From Fen-1308 sp035319185 (GTDB lineage: Bacteria > Nitrospirota > Thermodesulfovibrionia > Thermodesulfovibrionales > Dissulfurispiraceae), in the NCBI GenBank assembly GCA_035319185.1, contig DATHDF010000068.1:1-43591 (forward strand): a stretch of DNA of 43,591 nt, in the 5' to 3' direction. Position numbers and translations under genes: made by a program. Shown in pieces: positions 7,938 through 15,640 of the stretch. The notes below the pieces were generated by a model. That model did no database searches, was not told the DNA's origin, and was given only the letters and a program-made list of their open reading frames with translations. Numbering within the stretch: position 1 is the first letter of the stretch; every line of letters starts with the position of its first letter.

Positions 7938-9002
7938 ATGGTAAAAACCATAGAATGGAAAGGCGACAAGGTGATGATGCTCGACCAGAGCAGGCTTCCG
8001 CATGAGGTAATTTATGTGGAATGCGCAGATTATCACAAGATCGCCGAGGGTATAAAGAAACTCTGGATCAGGGGAGCGCCGGCCATAGGAATCGCAGCCG
8101 CAATGGGAATAGCGCTCGGCGCGCAGGAGATCAGTGCTTCTAACTTCGATGAGTTTGTCGAAGGTATGCAGCCGGTCTTCAATACCCTGCTCGGCACAAG
8201 GCCGACTGCCGTTAATATCCAGTGGGTGGTTGTCAGGATCAAGAAATTTCTGCAGGAGCATAAGCGCGAATCTGTAGACAGGCTCAAGCGCCTGCTGATC
8301 GAAGAATCCGACAGGATACTTGAAGAGGACATAGCGGTGAACAGGGCAATCGGCGAATGGGGGGCCCAGTTTATCAAGGATGGCGACACGATTCTCACAC
8401 ATTGCAACGCCGGAAGCCTTGCCACGGGCGGCTACGGCACAGCCACCTCTCCGATGCTCGTCGCCAAGGAGCAGGGGAAGCAGATTCACGTTATCGCTGA
8501 CGAGACCAGGCCTGTGTTGCAGGGTGCGCGCCTGACCTCATGGGAGCTTATGCAGTCGGGAATCCCGGTTACCCTCATCACCGACAATACCGCAGGGGCC
8601 CTCATGAAACGGGGCATGATCGATCTCGCCATAGTCGGCACCGACCGGACAACCAGGAACGGCGATGTGGCCAACAAGATCGGCACATACACCGTTGCGG
8701 TGCTATGCAAGGAGCATGGAATCCCATTTTATGTTGCCGCGCCTCTGAGCAGCGTGGATTTTGACATGCCGTCCGGAGACCTGATTCCTATTGAAGAGAG
8801 AAGTCCGGATGAGGTCAGGACAATCAACGGCCATAAAGTTGCCCCGGAGGGAGTAAATGTTATAAACTTAGCCTTCGACGTGACTCCGGCAAAATATGTT
8901 TCCGCCTTTTTCACCGAAAAGGGCGTTTTCAAACCTGGGGACCTGAAAAAATTGATGCGGGAGGGCATCGACCTCGATTCGATCCGGTTGCGGAACCTAT
9001 GA
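7938..9002 (+). CDS. mtnA: S-methyl-5-thioribose-1-phosphate isomerase
   Basis: The 354-residue protein is an eIF2B-alpha-like isomerase of methionine salvage, converting methylthioribose-1-phosphate to methylthioribulose-1-phosphate. Visible family motifs are RGAPAIGIAAAMG, the Cys-containing HCNAGSLATGGYGTA, and VGTDRTTRNGDVANKIGTY with its Asp. The start at 7938 is chosen because GGGAGGGG lies just upstream and the protein then begins in the usual way (MVKTIEWKGDKVMMLDQ). The stop overlaps the next start by 4 bases. No other methionine salvage gene is present, so it may serve a MTA-isoprenoid shunt or 5'-deoxy-sugar salvage; that is speculation. Confidence 0.95.
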   Translation: MVKTIEWKGDKVMMLDQSRLPHEVIYVECADYHKIAEGIKKLWIRGAPAIGIAAAMGIALGAQEISASNFDEFVEGMQPVFNTLLGTRPTAVNIQWVVVRIKKFLQEHKRESVDRLKRLLIEESDRILEEDIAVNRAIGEWGAQFIKDGDTILTHCNAGSLATGGYGTATSPMLVAKEQGKQIHVIADETRPVLQGARLTSWELMQSGIPVTLITDNTAGALMKRGMIDLAIVGTDRTTRNGDVANKIGTYTVAVLCKEHGIPFYVAAPLSSVDFDMPSGDLIPIEERSPDEVRTINGHKVAPEGVNVINLAFDVTPAKYVSAFFTEKGVFKPGDLKKLMREGIDLDSIRLRNL

Positions 9003-10012
9003 AGGCAGAAGACATCTTTAAGAAATATTCAGCCGAACTTAAATCCGTAGAGCGTGAACTTCTCGCCATCTTCGACAGCGCTGCAGCTGTTATCCCAATG
9101 GTCGGCCAGCATATCATCGGCAGCGGCGGAAAGAGGATAAGGCCTCTGTTTCTCCTGATGAGCGCCGACCTCTGCGGTTACCACGGCAATATCCGCGCAC
9201 ATCTTGGAGCGATTATTGAAGCCATACATACCGCGTCGTTGCTTCATGACGACGTGATCGACGGCGCTGAAACGAGACGCGGCAAGGCTGCTGCTCACAC
9301 GATGTGGGGGAACCAGATTGTGGTCCTGGTCGGCGATTTCCTTTATTCAAATGCGCTTAGGCTTGCCGTGGAGCAAAGGAATCAGAAGATAATGGAAGCC
9401 CTTTCCGAGGCGACCACAAGGATGACCGAAGGAGAGCTTTTGCAGCTTTATAAAACCGGCGATCCTGAGATAACCATGGATGAGTACTTCAGGATCATCT
9501 CGGCCAAGACGGGCATACTGATATCGGCTGCGTGCAGGATCGGGGCGGTTATATCCGACCAGTCCGAGGACCGCGAAAAGGCGCTGTCCGAATTTGGCCT
9601 TAAGACCGGCATAGCGTTTCAGCTTGCAGACGATATCCTGGATTACGTTGCGCGCCAAAAAGATCTTGGAAAAAAACTGGGCAAGGACCTCGACGAAGGT
9701 AAAATTACTATGCCACTCATCCACCTGCTAAAGGCCGCCTCAGCCCCGGAGCGAAGAGATGTGATATCCATAATTGAAGAGACCGCCGATATGGGCGGCA
9801 ATGGAGGCAGCAGGATTACTCCGAATAAAAAAAAGGAAAATCTGGACAGGATTACCGCCCTTTTTACCAAGTATAATGCGATTGAGGAGTCCTTCAATAT
9901 AGCAAGAGGACTGGTTGAAGAAGCCGAAACCCTGCTGGACATATTCCCGGATTCCGAGCATAAAACCGCCATCTTGACGATGGCCGACTATACGCTGCTA
10001 AGGAAGAAATAG
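8999..10012 (+). CDS. Polyprenyl diphosphate synthase (IspB-like)
   Basis: The 337-residue trans-prenyltransferase has the substrate-binding GGKRIRP at residues 43-49, first Asp-rich motif DDVID at 84-88, and second Asp-rich motif DDILD near 210 followed by LGKDLDEGK. It condenses IPP onto allylic diphosphates to make the long side chain of menaquinone or ubiquinone; chain length cannot be read reliably. The residues before the first motif are not bulky in the way of short-chain enzymes, so a long-chain product is likely. The start overlaps the mtnA stop (ATGA) and the next gene starts directly after this stop. Confidence 0.92.
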   Translation: MKAEDIFKKYSAELKSVERELLAIFDSAAAVIPMVGQHIIGSGGKRIRPLFLLMSADLCGYHGNIRAHLGAIIEAIHTASLLHDDVIDGAETRRGKAAAHTMWGNQIVVLVGDFLYSNALRLAVEQRNQKIMEALSEATTRMTEGELLQLYKTGDPEITMDEYFRIISAKTGILISAACRIGAVISDQSEDREKALSEFGLKTGIAFQLADDILDYVARQKDLGKKLGKDLDEGKITMPLIHLLKAASAPERRDVISIIEETADMGGNGGSRITPNKKKENLDRITALFTKYNAIEESFNIARGLVEEAETLLDIFPDSEHKTAILTMADYTLLRKK

Positions 10013-10519
10013 GTGCACCAGTACGCCGAACTGGCCAAACAAGCGGTCGAAGAATACGTCAGAACCGGCAAGGTTCTGCCTGTGCCCGAGGAGCTCCCGA
10101 AAGATATGCTGAGACAGGCGGGGGTTTTTGTCTGTCTTAAGGTTCATGGCAGGCTGCGTGGATGCATCGGGACCTTCCAGCCCTGCTGCAGGAACATTTA
10201 TCAGGAGATTGTCAGGAACTCGATCTCCGCCTCCACAGAAGACCCGCGCTTTTCTCTTGTGAGGCCCGACGAACTCGGGGAAATAACCTACACGGTCGAT
10301 GTCCTCTCTGAGCCTCAGAAGGCAACGGTGGACGAGCTTAACCCGAAGAAGTACGGCATCATAGTTGTGAAGGGAAACAGAAGGGGGCTTTTGCTTCCTG
10401 ATCTCGAAGGTGTCGATTCGGTCGAAGAACAGCTGAGGATCACAAAGATGAAGGCCGGCATCCCGGCGGATGCAGAGGATGTCGAGATTTACAGGTTTAC
10501 GGTAGACAGGTATTCATAG
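10013..10519 (+). CDS. AMMECR1 domain protein
   Basis: The 168-residue protein is a complete AMMECR1 domain, with the signature RLRGCIGTF at about residues 45-53 and SISASTEDPRF at about 74-84. It starts with GTG immediately after the preceding stop. In many bacteria this domain partners Memo-like and radical SAM proteins; neither is in the window. The biochemical function of the family is unsettled. Its position in the mtnA/prenyltransferase transcript suggests co-expression only. Confidence 0.93.
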   Translation: MHQYAELAKQAVEEYVRTGKVLPVPEELPKDMLRQAGVFVCLKVHGRLRGCIGTFQPCCRNIYQEIVRNSISASTEDPRFSLVRPDELGEITYTVDVLSEPQKATVDELNPKKYGIIVVKGNRRGLLLPDLEGVDSVEEQLRITKMKAGIPADAEDVEIYRFTVDRYS

Positions 10520-10539
10520 AGGACAGTCTTTTCTCCGAC

Positions 10540-11310
10540 ATGGTTATCGGGATAGTCTATTTGCTGACCGCTCCTGCGCTAGTCATACTGTCGCTTCTGA
10601 TGCCGGCTCTGTCATGGGGCGACGTTTGTGAAACGCGTCCGCTGCCCGTGGAATTGCCGCGCGAGCTTCGACTTGTGGTCGATCTCGAAGACGCAATAGG
10701 AGATACAAAACCGGCCAAGGCCTTGCCGGTCGGTTTGGAACTTGGCCGGGTGGCAGTCATACTATGCACCGAAGCGCCGGATCATCTGGCTTTGACCGCA
10801 TTATTCGCCAAGAGAGCCGTCAAGATCGAAAAGTCGCGTAATGTATCACGCAGGGCAACCGCCAACTATGCCGCCCGACGACTCGCCCGGCATCTCGACG
10901 AGTGGGAACAGGAAGCCGGTCCACTCGCAGATACCGCACAGCGTTGGCGCGGACTGAGTCCTGACCGCATACAGGCCCAGATCGCCCTCGATCTCCTTCG
11001 AATGCTGCCGGACCTTGGTTGGTGGTCGGTCTCGACGCGGGATTCTGGCAAGGTGTATATCGAAATTTCCGCCGAGGTGGAGATCTCACCCCTGCGTCTG
11101 GTGCCTGCTGTTCAGACCATCCTTTGGGTCGATTCCGGCAATAAACCTCAAGCCGTTGCTCTCCGTAAACGGGAATCCGGCGGTCTTAACACCTGGTTTG
11201 CCGTTTGGACCTCACATAACGAGCTGACCCTTTTGAAACGAATCAGCTTCCAGGGCAACAGCCGTTTCGATAGCTGCTGCATATGCGATGATGCCGGGCG
11301 GGTACCATAG
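10540..11310 (+). CDS. Hypothetical exported or membrane-anchored protein
   Basis: The 256-residue protein begins with a hydrophobic stretch (residues 1-25) ending LMPALSWGD, which reads as a signal peptide or anchor. The rest is soluble with an Arg-rich helical middle (about 85-150) and a beta-rich end. I recognise no family. A weak GAGGA lies about 13 bases upstream of the ATG. It marks the boundary between the conserved plus-strand run and the accessory island, and its end abuts decayed sequence, so its C-terminus may not be original. Confidence 0.6.
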   Translation: MVIGIVYLLTAPALVILSLLMPALSWGDVCETRPLPVELPRELRLVVDLEDAIGDTKPAKALPVGLELGRVAVILCTEAPDHLALTALFAKRAVKIEKSRNVSRRATANYAARRLARHLDEWEQEAGPLADTAQRWRGLSPDRIQAQIALDLLRMLPDLGWWSVSTRDSGKVYIEISAEVEISPLRLVPAVQTILWVDSGNKPQAVALRKRESGGLNTWFAVWTSHNELTLLKRISFQGNSRFDSCCICDDAGRVP

Positions 11311-11420
11311 CCTCCGGGGTGGTATTAGCAACAGCTTGCGATGCGGAGACGATTATTGGATTTATTGCGATATAAATGACGGTCAACGAAGCGTCTTTGC
11401 TCAATGCACCTATAATTGGT

Positions 11421-12029
11421 TTAAAATCGGCCCTGAGATTTCCTTTTGCCGTGAAGGGCTCCGACAAATTTCTGGATTTCTGGACGGCCGACAGTGCCGT
11501 CCCACCTTTTTGCTTGAAGATAGATTACATCAAGTCCAAGTCTGTCCTCTTTTATAATGCCGTCAATGCCTTCGTCTCCGCTTTGTCCAATGGATTTGCC
11601 AGCATCGACGCGGGAGCCGCTGTAGCCAAGGGCCACCATGATGTCCACTACGAGTCTTTCAAAAAACTGTGGCGAATTGCCTTTAATCTTTTCCAGGATT
11701 TCTGCGGCTAAATCGCCTCTTATGTTCTGATATGCCTTTTGAAGTGTCTCCTCTGGAGTTTCAAGCTGTAACGTTCTTGCTCAGTAGTTTCATTAGTCGT
11801 TGCTTTTTTCATTGTGTGAAATTCGACAAATTCAGGATATTGATTCAGGATTTTTACGTCGATGCCGTACTTTGTCTGTGCACCGCTGGGCAGCATTCTT
11901 TCAGATCTTCTTCTGATAGATTCATATTCTGTGCAATTAATTCTCTTGCCTCCTTCATCGAATGTCTTTACCATCGGCTGCAATTTCAAGCAATGGTTTG
12001 AAGAAAGACTGAAAGTCAGGAACCGCTAT
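11421..12029 (-). pseudogene. mrr: Decayed Mrr-type restriction endonuclease
   Basis: Reading the minus strand, all parts of an Mrr protein appear in broken frames. The ribosome binding site AAGGAG is intact (12041-12036) but the start codon is ATA (12029-12027) followed by AVPDFQSFFKPLLEIAADGKD. The frame then shifts to MKEARELIAQNMNLSEEDLKE, shifts again to MLPSGAQTKYGIDVKILNQYPEFVEF, and once more to LETPEETLQKAYQNIRGDL. The last frame continues into the Mrr catalytic domain with DEGIDGIIKE and the catalytic-type QAKRW. The segment between LPSGAQT and the QYPEFVEF block is much shorter than usual, so an internal deletion is likely, and the protein stops early after HGKRKSQGRF. Mrr enzymes cut methylated foreign DNA; this copy cannot make a full protein. 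Confidence 0.88.
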
Positions 12030-12066
12030 ATTTATCTCCTTAATTTGTCGTTATATTATTCGGGCC

Positions 12067-12146
12067 AATGCGGCGCTGAGCGGCCCCCCGCAGGGGGAGT
12101 CTGTTTCGAGTGCCTGGTTCCCTCCCGGAGCGAAGCGGAGGGAGGG
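12067..12146 (+). repeat. 80-bp island repeat, copy 1
   Basis: The copy runs from AATGCGGCGCTGAGCGG to GCGGAGGGAGGG and is nearly identical to copies at 14084 and 15641. It contains two internal hairpins (around CCCCCCGCAGGGGG and around CCTCCCGGAGCGAAGCGGAGGG). It follows the Mrr remnant. Confidence 0.9.
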
Positions 12147-12147
12147 G

Positions 12148-12206
12148 ATGCCTTCAGGGTGAGAGGCTGCGGAGCCGTCCGTCTCCACCCTGAAGGTTGG
12201 GCATCA
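12148..12206. other. Long imperfect hairpin ending in GTTGGGC
   Basis: CCTTCAGGGTG pairs perfectly with CACCCTGAAGG across about 23 bases, extended by AGA/TCT inside and GATG/CATC outside. The bulged 3' side contains GTTGGGC (12196-12202), the consensus of an integron R' core site. There is no T-run, so it does not look like a terminator. Confidence 0.45.
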
Positions 12207-12581
12207 CATATGTCTGTACTTTCCTGAAACCGCAGTCAGCCATTCAATATGGTCCCTACAATCGTTGAATTCAGTATCGATGATTACTCGGCCCTCGCGT
12301 AACTGTGCACGCTCCCTTAATTCTTCTGAATCTCTTTTTTCAAGGTCTTGAATCAATGCCTGATATTCAGTCTCATCGATCTCAAAGGGGTCCCATATGC
12401 ATCCAGGCCCCATCCCACCATCACCGCCACCCTGTCGTAACACGTCGTTCAACAAATGCAGTGGTAGCATGACTCCTGCATGTGGAATGATGAGCGCATC
12501 TAAAACAAAATCGGCAAGGATGCCTTCCTTTTCTTCGTCGGGTGCATGGAAATCAGTAACTGTGTATCGTATTACACGCAT
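12204..12581 (-). CDS. Hypothetical protein
   Basis: The 125-residue acidic soluble protein has a Gly-rich stretch GGGDGGMGPGC near the middle and a charged helix around DETEYQALIQDLEKRD. No family is recognised. The ribosome binding site GAGGAGAG sits just ahead of the ATG, supporting the start. The gene fills the segment between GTTGGGC (12196) and GCCCAAC (12648), as a cassette would. Confidence 0.6.
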   Translation of the reverse strand: MRVIRYTVTDFHAPDEEKEGILADFVLDALIIPHAGVMLPLHLLNDVLRQGGGDGGMGPGCIWDPFEIDETEYQALIQDLEKRDSEELRERAQLREGRVIIDTEFNDCRDHIEWLTAVSGKYRHM

Positions 12582-12647
12582 GAACTCTCCTCTGTTGAAA
12601 ATTCCGCTAGCTAGAAATCCTTCTTCCTAGTTGTTCTTCCCTTTTAT

Positions 12648-12702
12648 GCCCAACGAAAAAATCAGCCGGAGCATAGCGATCGGCTGTATTGCCTGGTTAT
12701 GG
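12648..12702 (+). other. attC-like recombination site (candidate)
   Basis: In plus orientation GCCCAAC (12648-12654, fits RYYYAAC) is followed by CAGCCG (12663-12668), a 12-base loop, CGGCTG (12681-12686) and GTTATGG (12696-12702). That is the R''-L''-L'-R' order of an integron attC site in about 55 bases. The last box fits the GTTRRRY consensus poorly and no integrase is present, so the call is tentative. Confidence 0.35.
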
Positions 12703-12806
12703 TTCTATTGGATTTATGCTCAAGCCAAGCGTAAAGGCTTTCTCACTGCCCCGTTTTCTCAGTTCCGTATTTGTAGTTGAGAAGCTATTTCTTAAACAAT
12801 TAACAC

Positions 12807-13325
12807 TTACATAGCATTTGGACATAATTCAACAAGTGCAGCTAATTGTTTGTTATATACTTCAGGTTTATTCCCACAAAGAATACGTATAATTAATCCC
12901 TTATTTCCGTAGAGACTTATGTAGCCACCGTGAAAATCTGTGGTTAGAGTTATTTTTGTGATATCTGCAAACGATACTGTCCCAATGTGACGCCATTCCG
13001 TATGGTACTGATCTGTGTATGTGTACGTCGTCTTATTCAAGTCGGCGTCGACACTCTTTAATTTATGGCTATCTCTAACCTTAACGTTTTCTCCATAGTC
13101 GAATCTCGTTTCATTTACTGAATTGATTGACCATACACGATCTCTAGTGAAGTCAGGATATGGAATAACTACTGCTCCCTTCAATGCTGTAGCTGCGGTA
13201 ACTTTAGACAAGCCAATAGCGCCATTATGTTCACGAGTAATGTCCTTTGTTGTTGTGCATCCCATGATAGTAGTGATGCATACAATCACGATAAGAAAGT
13301 TAGATATATTTAATAACCGATTCAT
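12807..13325 (-). CDS. Hypothetical lipoprotein
   Basis: The 172-residue protein begins MNRLLNISNFLIVIV and has the lipobox TIMGC at about residues 18-22, so it should be lipidated at Cys22. The mature part is beta-rich and unrecognised. The start at 13325 is preferred over an in-frame ATG 126 bases upstream because AAGGAG lies just ahead of it and it gives a clean signal peptide. The gene is AT-rich relative to the core genes nearby, consistent with recent acquisition. Confidence 0.72.
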   Translation of the reverse strand: MNRLLNISNFLIVIVCITTIMGCTTTKDITREHNGAIGLSKVTAATALKGAVVIPYPDFTRDRVWSINSVNETRFDYGENVKVRDSHKLKSVDADLNKTTYTYTDQYHTEWRHIGTVSFADITKITLTTDFHGGYISLYGNKGLIIRILCGNKPEVYNKQLAALVELCPNAM

Positions 13326-13473
13326 ATGTCTTGTCTCCTTAGAGTTTTCAGAACCACCACAACGCCCAAGCTCACGGGGAGGCCGTGCACCGGAACTTAA
13401 AGTGTGAATACTGAAAACTTGCCTAAACCCGAAATCGCGGGCAACTTTCACGCTGATCTTGTGGAGCGCGTGG

Positions 13474-13758
13474 TTATGCTCTTTTCTTTTCTAATAAATA
13501 ACCCGATACGTATTTGTGGATGATGCTGGATATCAGCGTTTGATAAGGAATGCCTTCCTGTGCAGCAATAACTTGAACTTGATCTAGGTCCTTAGAAGAC
13601 ATACGAATGTTAATTCGTTTGTCTTTTTGCAATGTATTCTTTGCATATCTGCCAAGTCTTGCGATTTCCGCCTTCTTATTCTTTACAGGTTTCCATTCGC
13701 CGCGTTCATATGACTCTAAAATATCCTTTTCTTCAGGGTCTAATATAAGTTTTTTCAT
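13474..13758 (-). CDS. BrnA-like (ribbon-helix-helix) antitoxin
   Basis: The 94-residue protein has a charged N-terminus and a C-terminal DNA-binding segment RINIRMSSKDLDQVQVIAAQ followed by a helix ending in SSIIHKYVSG, the CopG/BrnA-like ribbon-helix-helix pattern. It overlaps the upstream toxin gene by 4 bases (ATGA). The order toxin first, antitoxin second is the BrnT/BrnA arrangement. It should neutralise the toxin and repress the shared promoter. Confidence 0.85.
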   Translation of the reverse strand: MKKLILDPEEKDILESYERGEWKPVKNKKAEIARLGRYAKNTLQKDKRINIRMSSKDLDQVQVIAAQEGIPYQTLISSIIHKYVSGYLLEKKRA

Positions 13759-14033
13759 TCTTGTGTCCTCATATATTTGTTTGTTGCTTTTCTGCTGGGA
13801 ATAATTGTTTTCAAAAAAACCTCATCGCTCTCCTGCACATAAGGAACGAGATAAGCGTAATCATCGATGTTGACAATAGCGATTTTTTGCCCCGGATATT
13901 TGGTTTGATTTGGGTGTTCAATTGTGTCCAGAACGTCTTCTCGCTCCATAAGGACAACAACTTGCTCGAAACAAATACCCCGTTCAGATTTAAGTTGATC
14001 ATTATTATCATTATTCCACCGGAAAATCTTCAT
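13755..14033 (-). CDS. BrnT-like RNase toxin
   Basis: The 92-residue protein resembles BrnT/RelE-fold toxins: FRWNNDNNDQLKSERGICFEQV near the start, a central beta-hairpin, and KTIIPSRKATNKYM at the end. BrnT toxins inhibit translation by cleaving RNA. There is no Shine-Dalgarno ahead of the ATG, and the best promoter predicts a transcript starting at or very near the ATG. The pair lies in the island between repeat copies 1 and 2. Confidence 0.82.
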   Translation of the reverse strand: MKIFRWNNDNNDQLKSERGICFEQVVVLMEREDVLDTIEHPNQTKYPGQKIAIVNIDDYAYLVPYVQESDEVFLKTIIPSRKATNKYMRTQE

Positions 14034-14039
14034 AATATA

Positions 14040-14068
14040 TATTTACGACAATGTCTGCCTTTTGTCAA
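14040..14068 (-). promoter_or_regulatory. Promoter of the toxin-antitoxin operon
   Basis: On the minus strand TTGACA (14068-14063) is followed after exactly 17 bases by TAAATA (14045-14040). The spacer holds the short palindrome GACA-A-TGTC (14047-14055), a candidate operator for the antitoxin. The expected transcription start is about 14033, the toxin ATG itself. Confidence 0.6.
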
Positions 14069-14083
14069 TTATTTTTTGGGCAC

Positions 14084-14162
14084 AATGCGGCGCTGAGCGG
14101 CCCCCCGCAGGGGAGTCTGTTTCTAGTGCCTGGTTCCCTCCTGGAGCGAAGCGGAGGGAGGG
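14084..14162 (+). repeat. 80-bp island repeat, copy 2
   Basis: This copy matches copy 1 over its full length with a few substitutions and one shorter C/G run. It lies upstream of the toxin promoter. Similarity to copy 1 stops sharply after GGAGGGAGGG, where different hairpins follow in the two copies. Confidence 0.9.
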
Positions 14163-14217
14163 AACGGCATGACTTTGACCTGCCATTTTTTCGGGCAGGT
14201 CGTAAGCCTTGTTGGAT
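14163..14217 (+). other. Hairpin with attC-like layout (candidate)
   Basis: GACCTGCC (14177-14184) pairs perfectly with GGCAGGTC (14194-14201). Outside this, AACGGC (14163-14168) can pair with GCC and GTT on the other side. GTTGGAT (14211-14217) fits the GTTRRRY core consensus, but the matching RYYYAAC box is poor. The T-run is inside the loop, so it is not an ordinary terminator. Confidence 0.3.
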
Positions 14218-14264
14218 ATAGCAATTCCGTAGTCTTCACAGGAAACGATATTGTTTGCAATCAG

Positions 14265-15107
14265 CTATGTTGCATAATTTCCTTTTTGTGTTGGTCCAAA
14301 AGACTTTCTATTAACTTTGTAATAGTATCTCTCTTGGGTTATGTGTTTATTGGCAAAGCTATCCTCATACTCAAACACAGACATGACTAATAACGTATCC
14401 GTACCATTCATAATATTATTGAACTGCTCTGTTGAAATGGGAGACATATTTACAAATGGATGAAATGTTGCACTTGCATTTGGCAGTATCACTGTAACTT
14501 CTGAATTATCTGGTATCTTTGGTATGTTAAAATTATCCATCTTACTAGTTGGCTCAATTCGCCATTCAAACACTTTTCTTACATTCAGAGCTGGAGCTCG
14601 ACCAAAATTTTTAACTATATAATTTATTTCAAAGTTTTCTTCTGCTTTCAGATCATTTGTCAATTGAAGTTTGTCTAAACCTATCCATGCACGTTCGGAA
14701 TGATTCAAAGATAATTCTGCAATTTTAGCCGCTTTTTCAGCAGAACGAGATGCATCTATTGAGGCCTGAGCAGTTTTTCTGGTTTCTCTGTACGTAAAAT
14801 ATACAAAGATTACACCAATAATACCCATAGTAGTTTGGAACATACTTGTCCATTTTTGAATATTGGCAGACTCAGCTGTTATCACCTGTGTTTGAAGGTA
14901 CGTATCGTTAAATTTATCTGTTTTCTCTTCTCGATCTTTTGTATGCAGAGCATCTTTTTCATCGTTGATTATTCTGATTGGTAATGGAGATAAAGTTTTA
15001 GAGGTCCCCTGTGTTTTTGTTGCCAAAACATCGTATGGACCAGTGGTGCATTCAGCATTGCAAACTATGCATAGGGAAATAGATATTAATATTATGTTCA
15101 GTTTCAT
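14265..15107 (-). CDS. Hypothetical membrane protein
   Basis: The 280-residue protein starts with a signal peptide (MKLNIILISISLCIVCNAEC, possible lipidation Cys). A membrane segment follows at about residues 90-110 (TTMGIIGVIFVYFTYRE), then an Ala/Lys-rich helix and a beta-rich C-terminal domain. This resembles orphan island proteins with a membrane helix and an immunoglobulin-like domain; no function is known to me. The start at 15107 is supported by GGGAG ahead of it. An upstream in-frame ATG at 15200 would translate through an inserted repeat, so I reject it. The gene is AT-rich. Confidence 0.65.
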   Translation of the reverse strand: MKLNIILISISLCIVCNAECTTGPYDVLATKTQGTSKTLSPLPIRIINDEKDALHTKDREEKTDKFNDTYLQTQVITAESANIQKWTSMFQTTMGIIGVIFVYFTYRETRKTAQASIDASRSAEKAAKIAELSLNHSERAWIGLDKLQLTNDLKAEENFEINYIVKNFGRAPALNVRKVFEWRIEPTSKMDNFNIPKIPDNSEVTVILPNASATFHPFVNMSPISTEQFNNIMNGTDTLLVMSVFEYEDSFANKHITQERYYYKVNRKSFGPTQKGNYAT

Positions 15108-15145
15108 ATTTCTCCCAGAGTTTCTAATCTTCCAACAGAGCATGG

Positions 15146-15221
15146 AAAAGGGGACGGTTCTATTAAACCTGCAGTTTCTGCTGTTGCTGTCCTTCTTCAT
15201 TTAAATAGAACCGTGCCCTTT
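15146..15221. repeat. REPIN-like inverted pair
   Basis: AAAGGGGACGGTTCTATT (15147-15164) faces AATAGAACCGTGCCCTTT (15204-15221). They are inverted repeats with one mismatch in 18 bases, separated by 39 bases. This sequence type is familiar from REP elements mobilised by RAYT (REP-associated tyrosine) transposases. The right arm supplies the last codons and stop of the metallopeptidase-like gene. Confidence 0.7.
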
Positions 15222-15632
15222 ATATGGTCCTTTTAGTTCGTTGAACGCCCATTTATCGCAGTCTTTTTCTTCCCAGGTTTCGTGCTTAGCGTGTGCTATC
15301 TCGTGTAACAGTAAGTGTTCAAGAAATTTCTCGCTCGCTTCTAAGCTCGATACTTCATTGCCAAAACCCCGATACTCCATAGCGGCCAATACTGAGTTTT
15401 TTATTTCAGGCGTTATCTCGGCAGCCAACAAAATTCTGTACTTGCCGTTAGTTCGGTTTCGCAAGCACTTCCCTACACGCCACGAGTTGTTTTCTTCAAT
15501 GCCTCGTTCATTGCACCATTGCATGATATCTTGCACTGCCTCTATTTCCTCAAGAGGGAAATCGTAACGTGTCGCAACGGCTCGTAACTGCGCTAGATAG
15601 CTTTCCGTTCGGATCGTTTCGGCACCTTTCAT
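15201..15632 (-). CDS. HEXXH metallopeptidase-like protein, C-terminus altered by repeat
   Basis: The 143-residue protein carries HEIAHAKHETWEEKDCDKW at about residues 111-129. HEIAH is a zinc-protease HExxH motif, followed by a further His and acidic residues. It is SprT-like or a small orphan minigluzincin-type fold; the family is not certain. The last ten residues (GPYKGHGSI region) and the stop codon are encoded by the right arm of a REP-like repeat, so the original C-terminus has probably been cut off. The start lies 8 bases from repeat copy 3. Confidence 0.65.
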   Translation of the reverse strand: MKGAETIRTESYLAQLRAVATRYDFPLEEIEAVQDIMQWCNERGIEENNSWRVGKCLRNRTNGKYRILLAAEITPEIKNSVLAAMEYRGFGNEVSSLEASEKFLEHLLLHEIAHAKHETWEEKDCDKWAFNELKGPYKGHGSI

Positions 15633-15640
15633 TGCAATCT

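Noticed and set aside
11243..11467. Minus-strand frame after the Mrr remnant
   Set aside because: It overlaps the end of the exported hypothetical gene and the Mrr remnant, with no recognisable domain; probably not translated.
14163..14217. Rho-independent terminator
   Set aside because: The T-run lies inside the loop, not after the stem, on either strand.
15107..15200. Upstream ATG of the island membrane protein
   Set aside because: It would translate through the left arm of the REP-like repeat; the ATG at 15107 has its own ribosome binding site and signal peptide.
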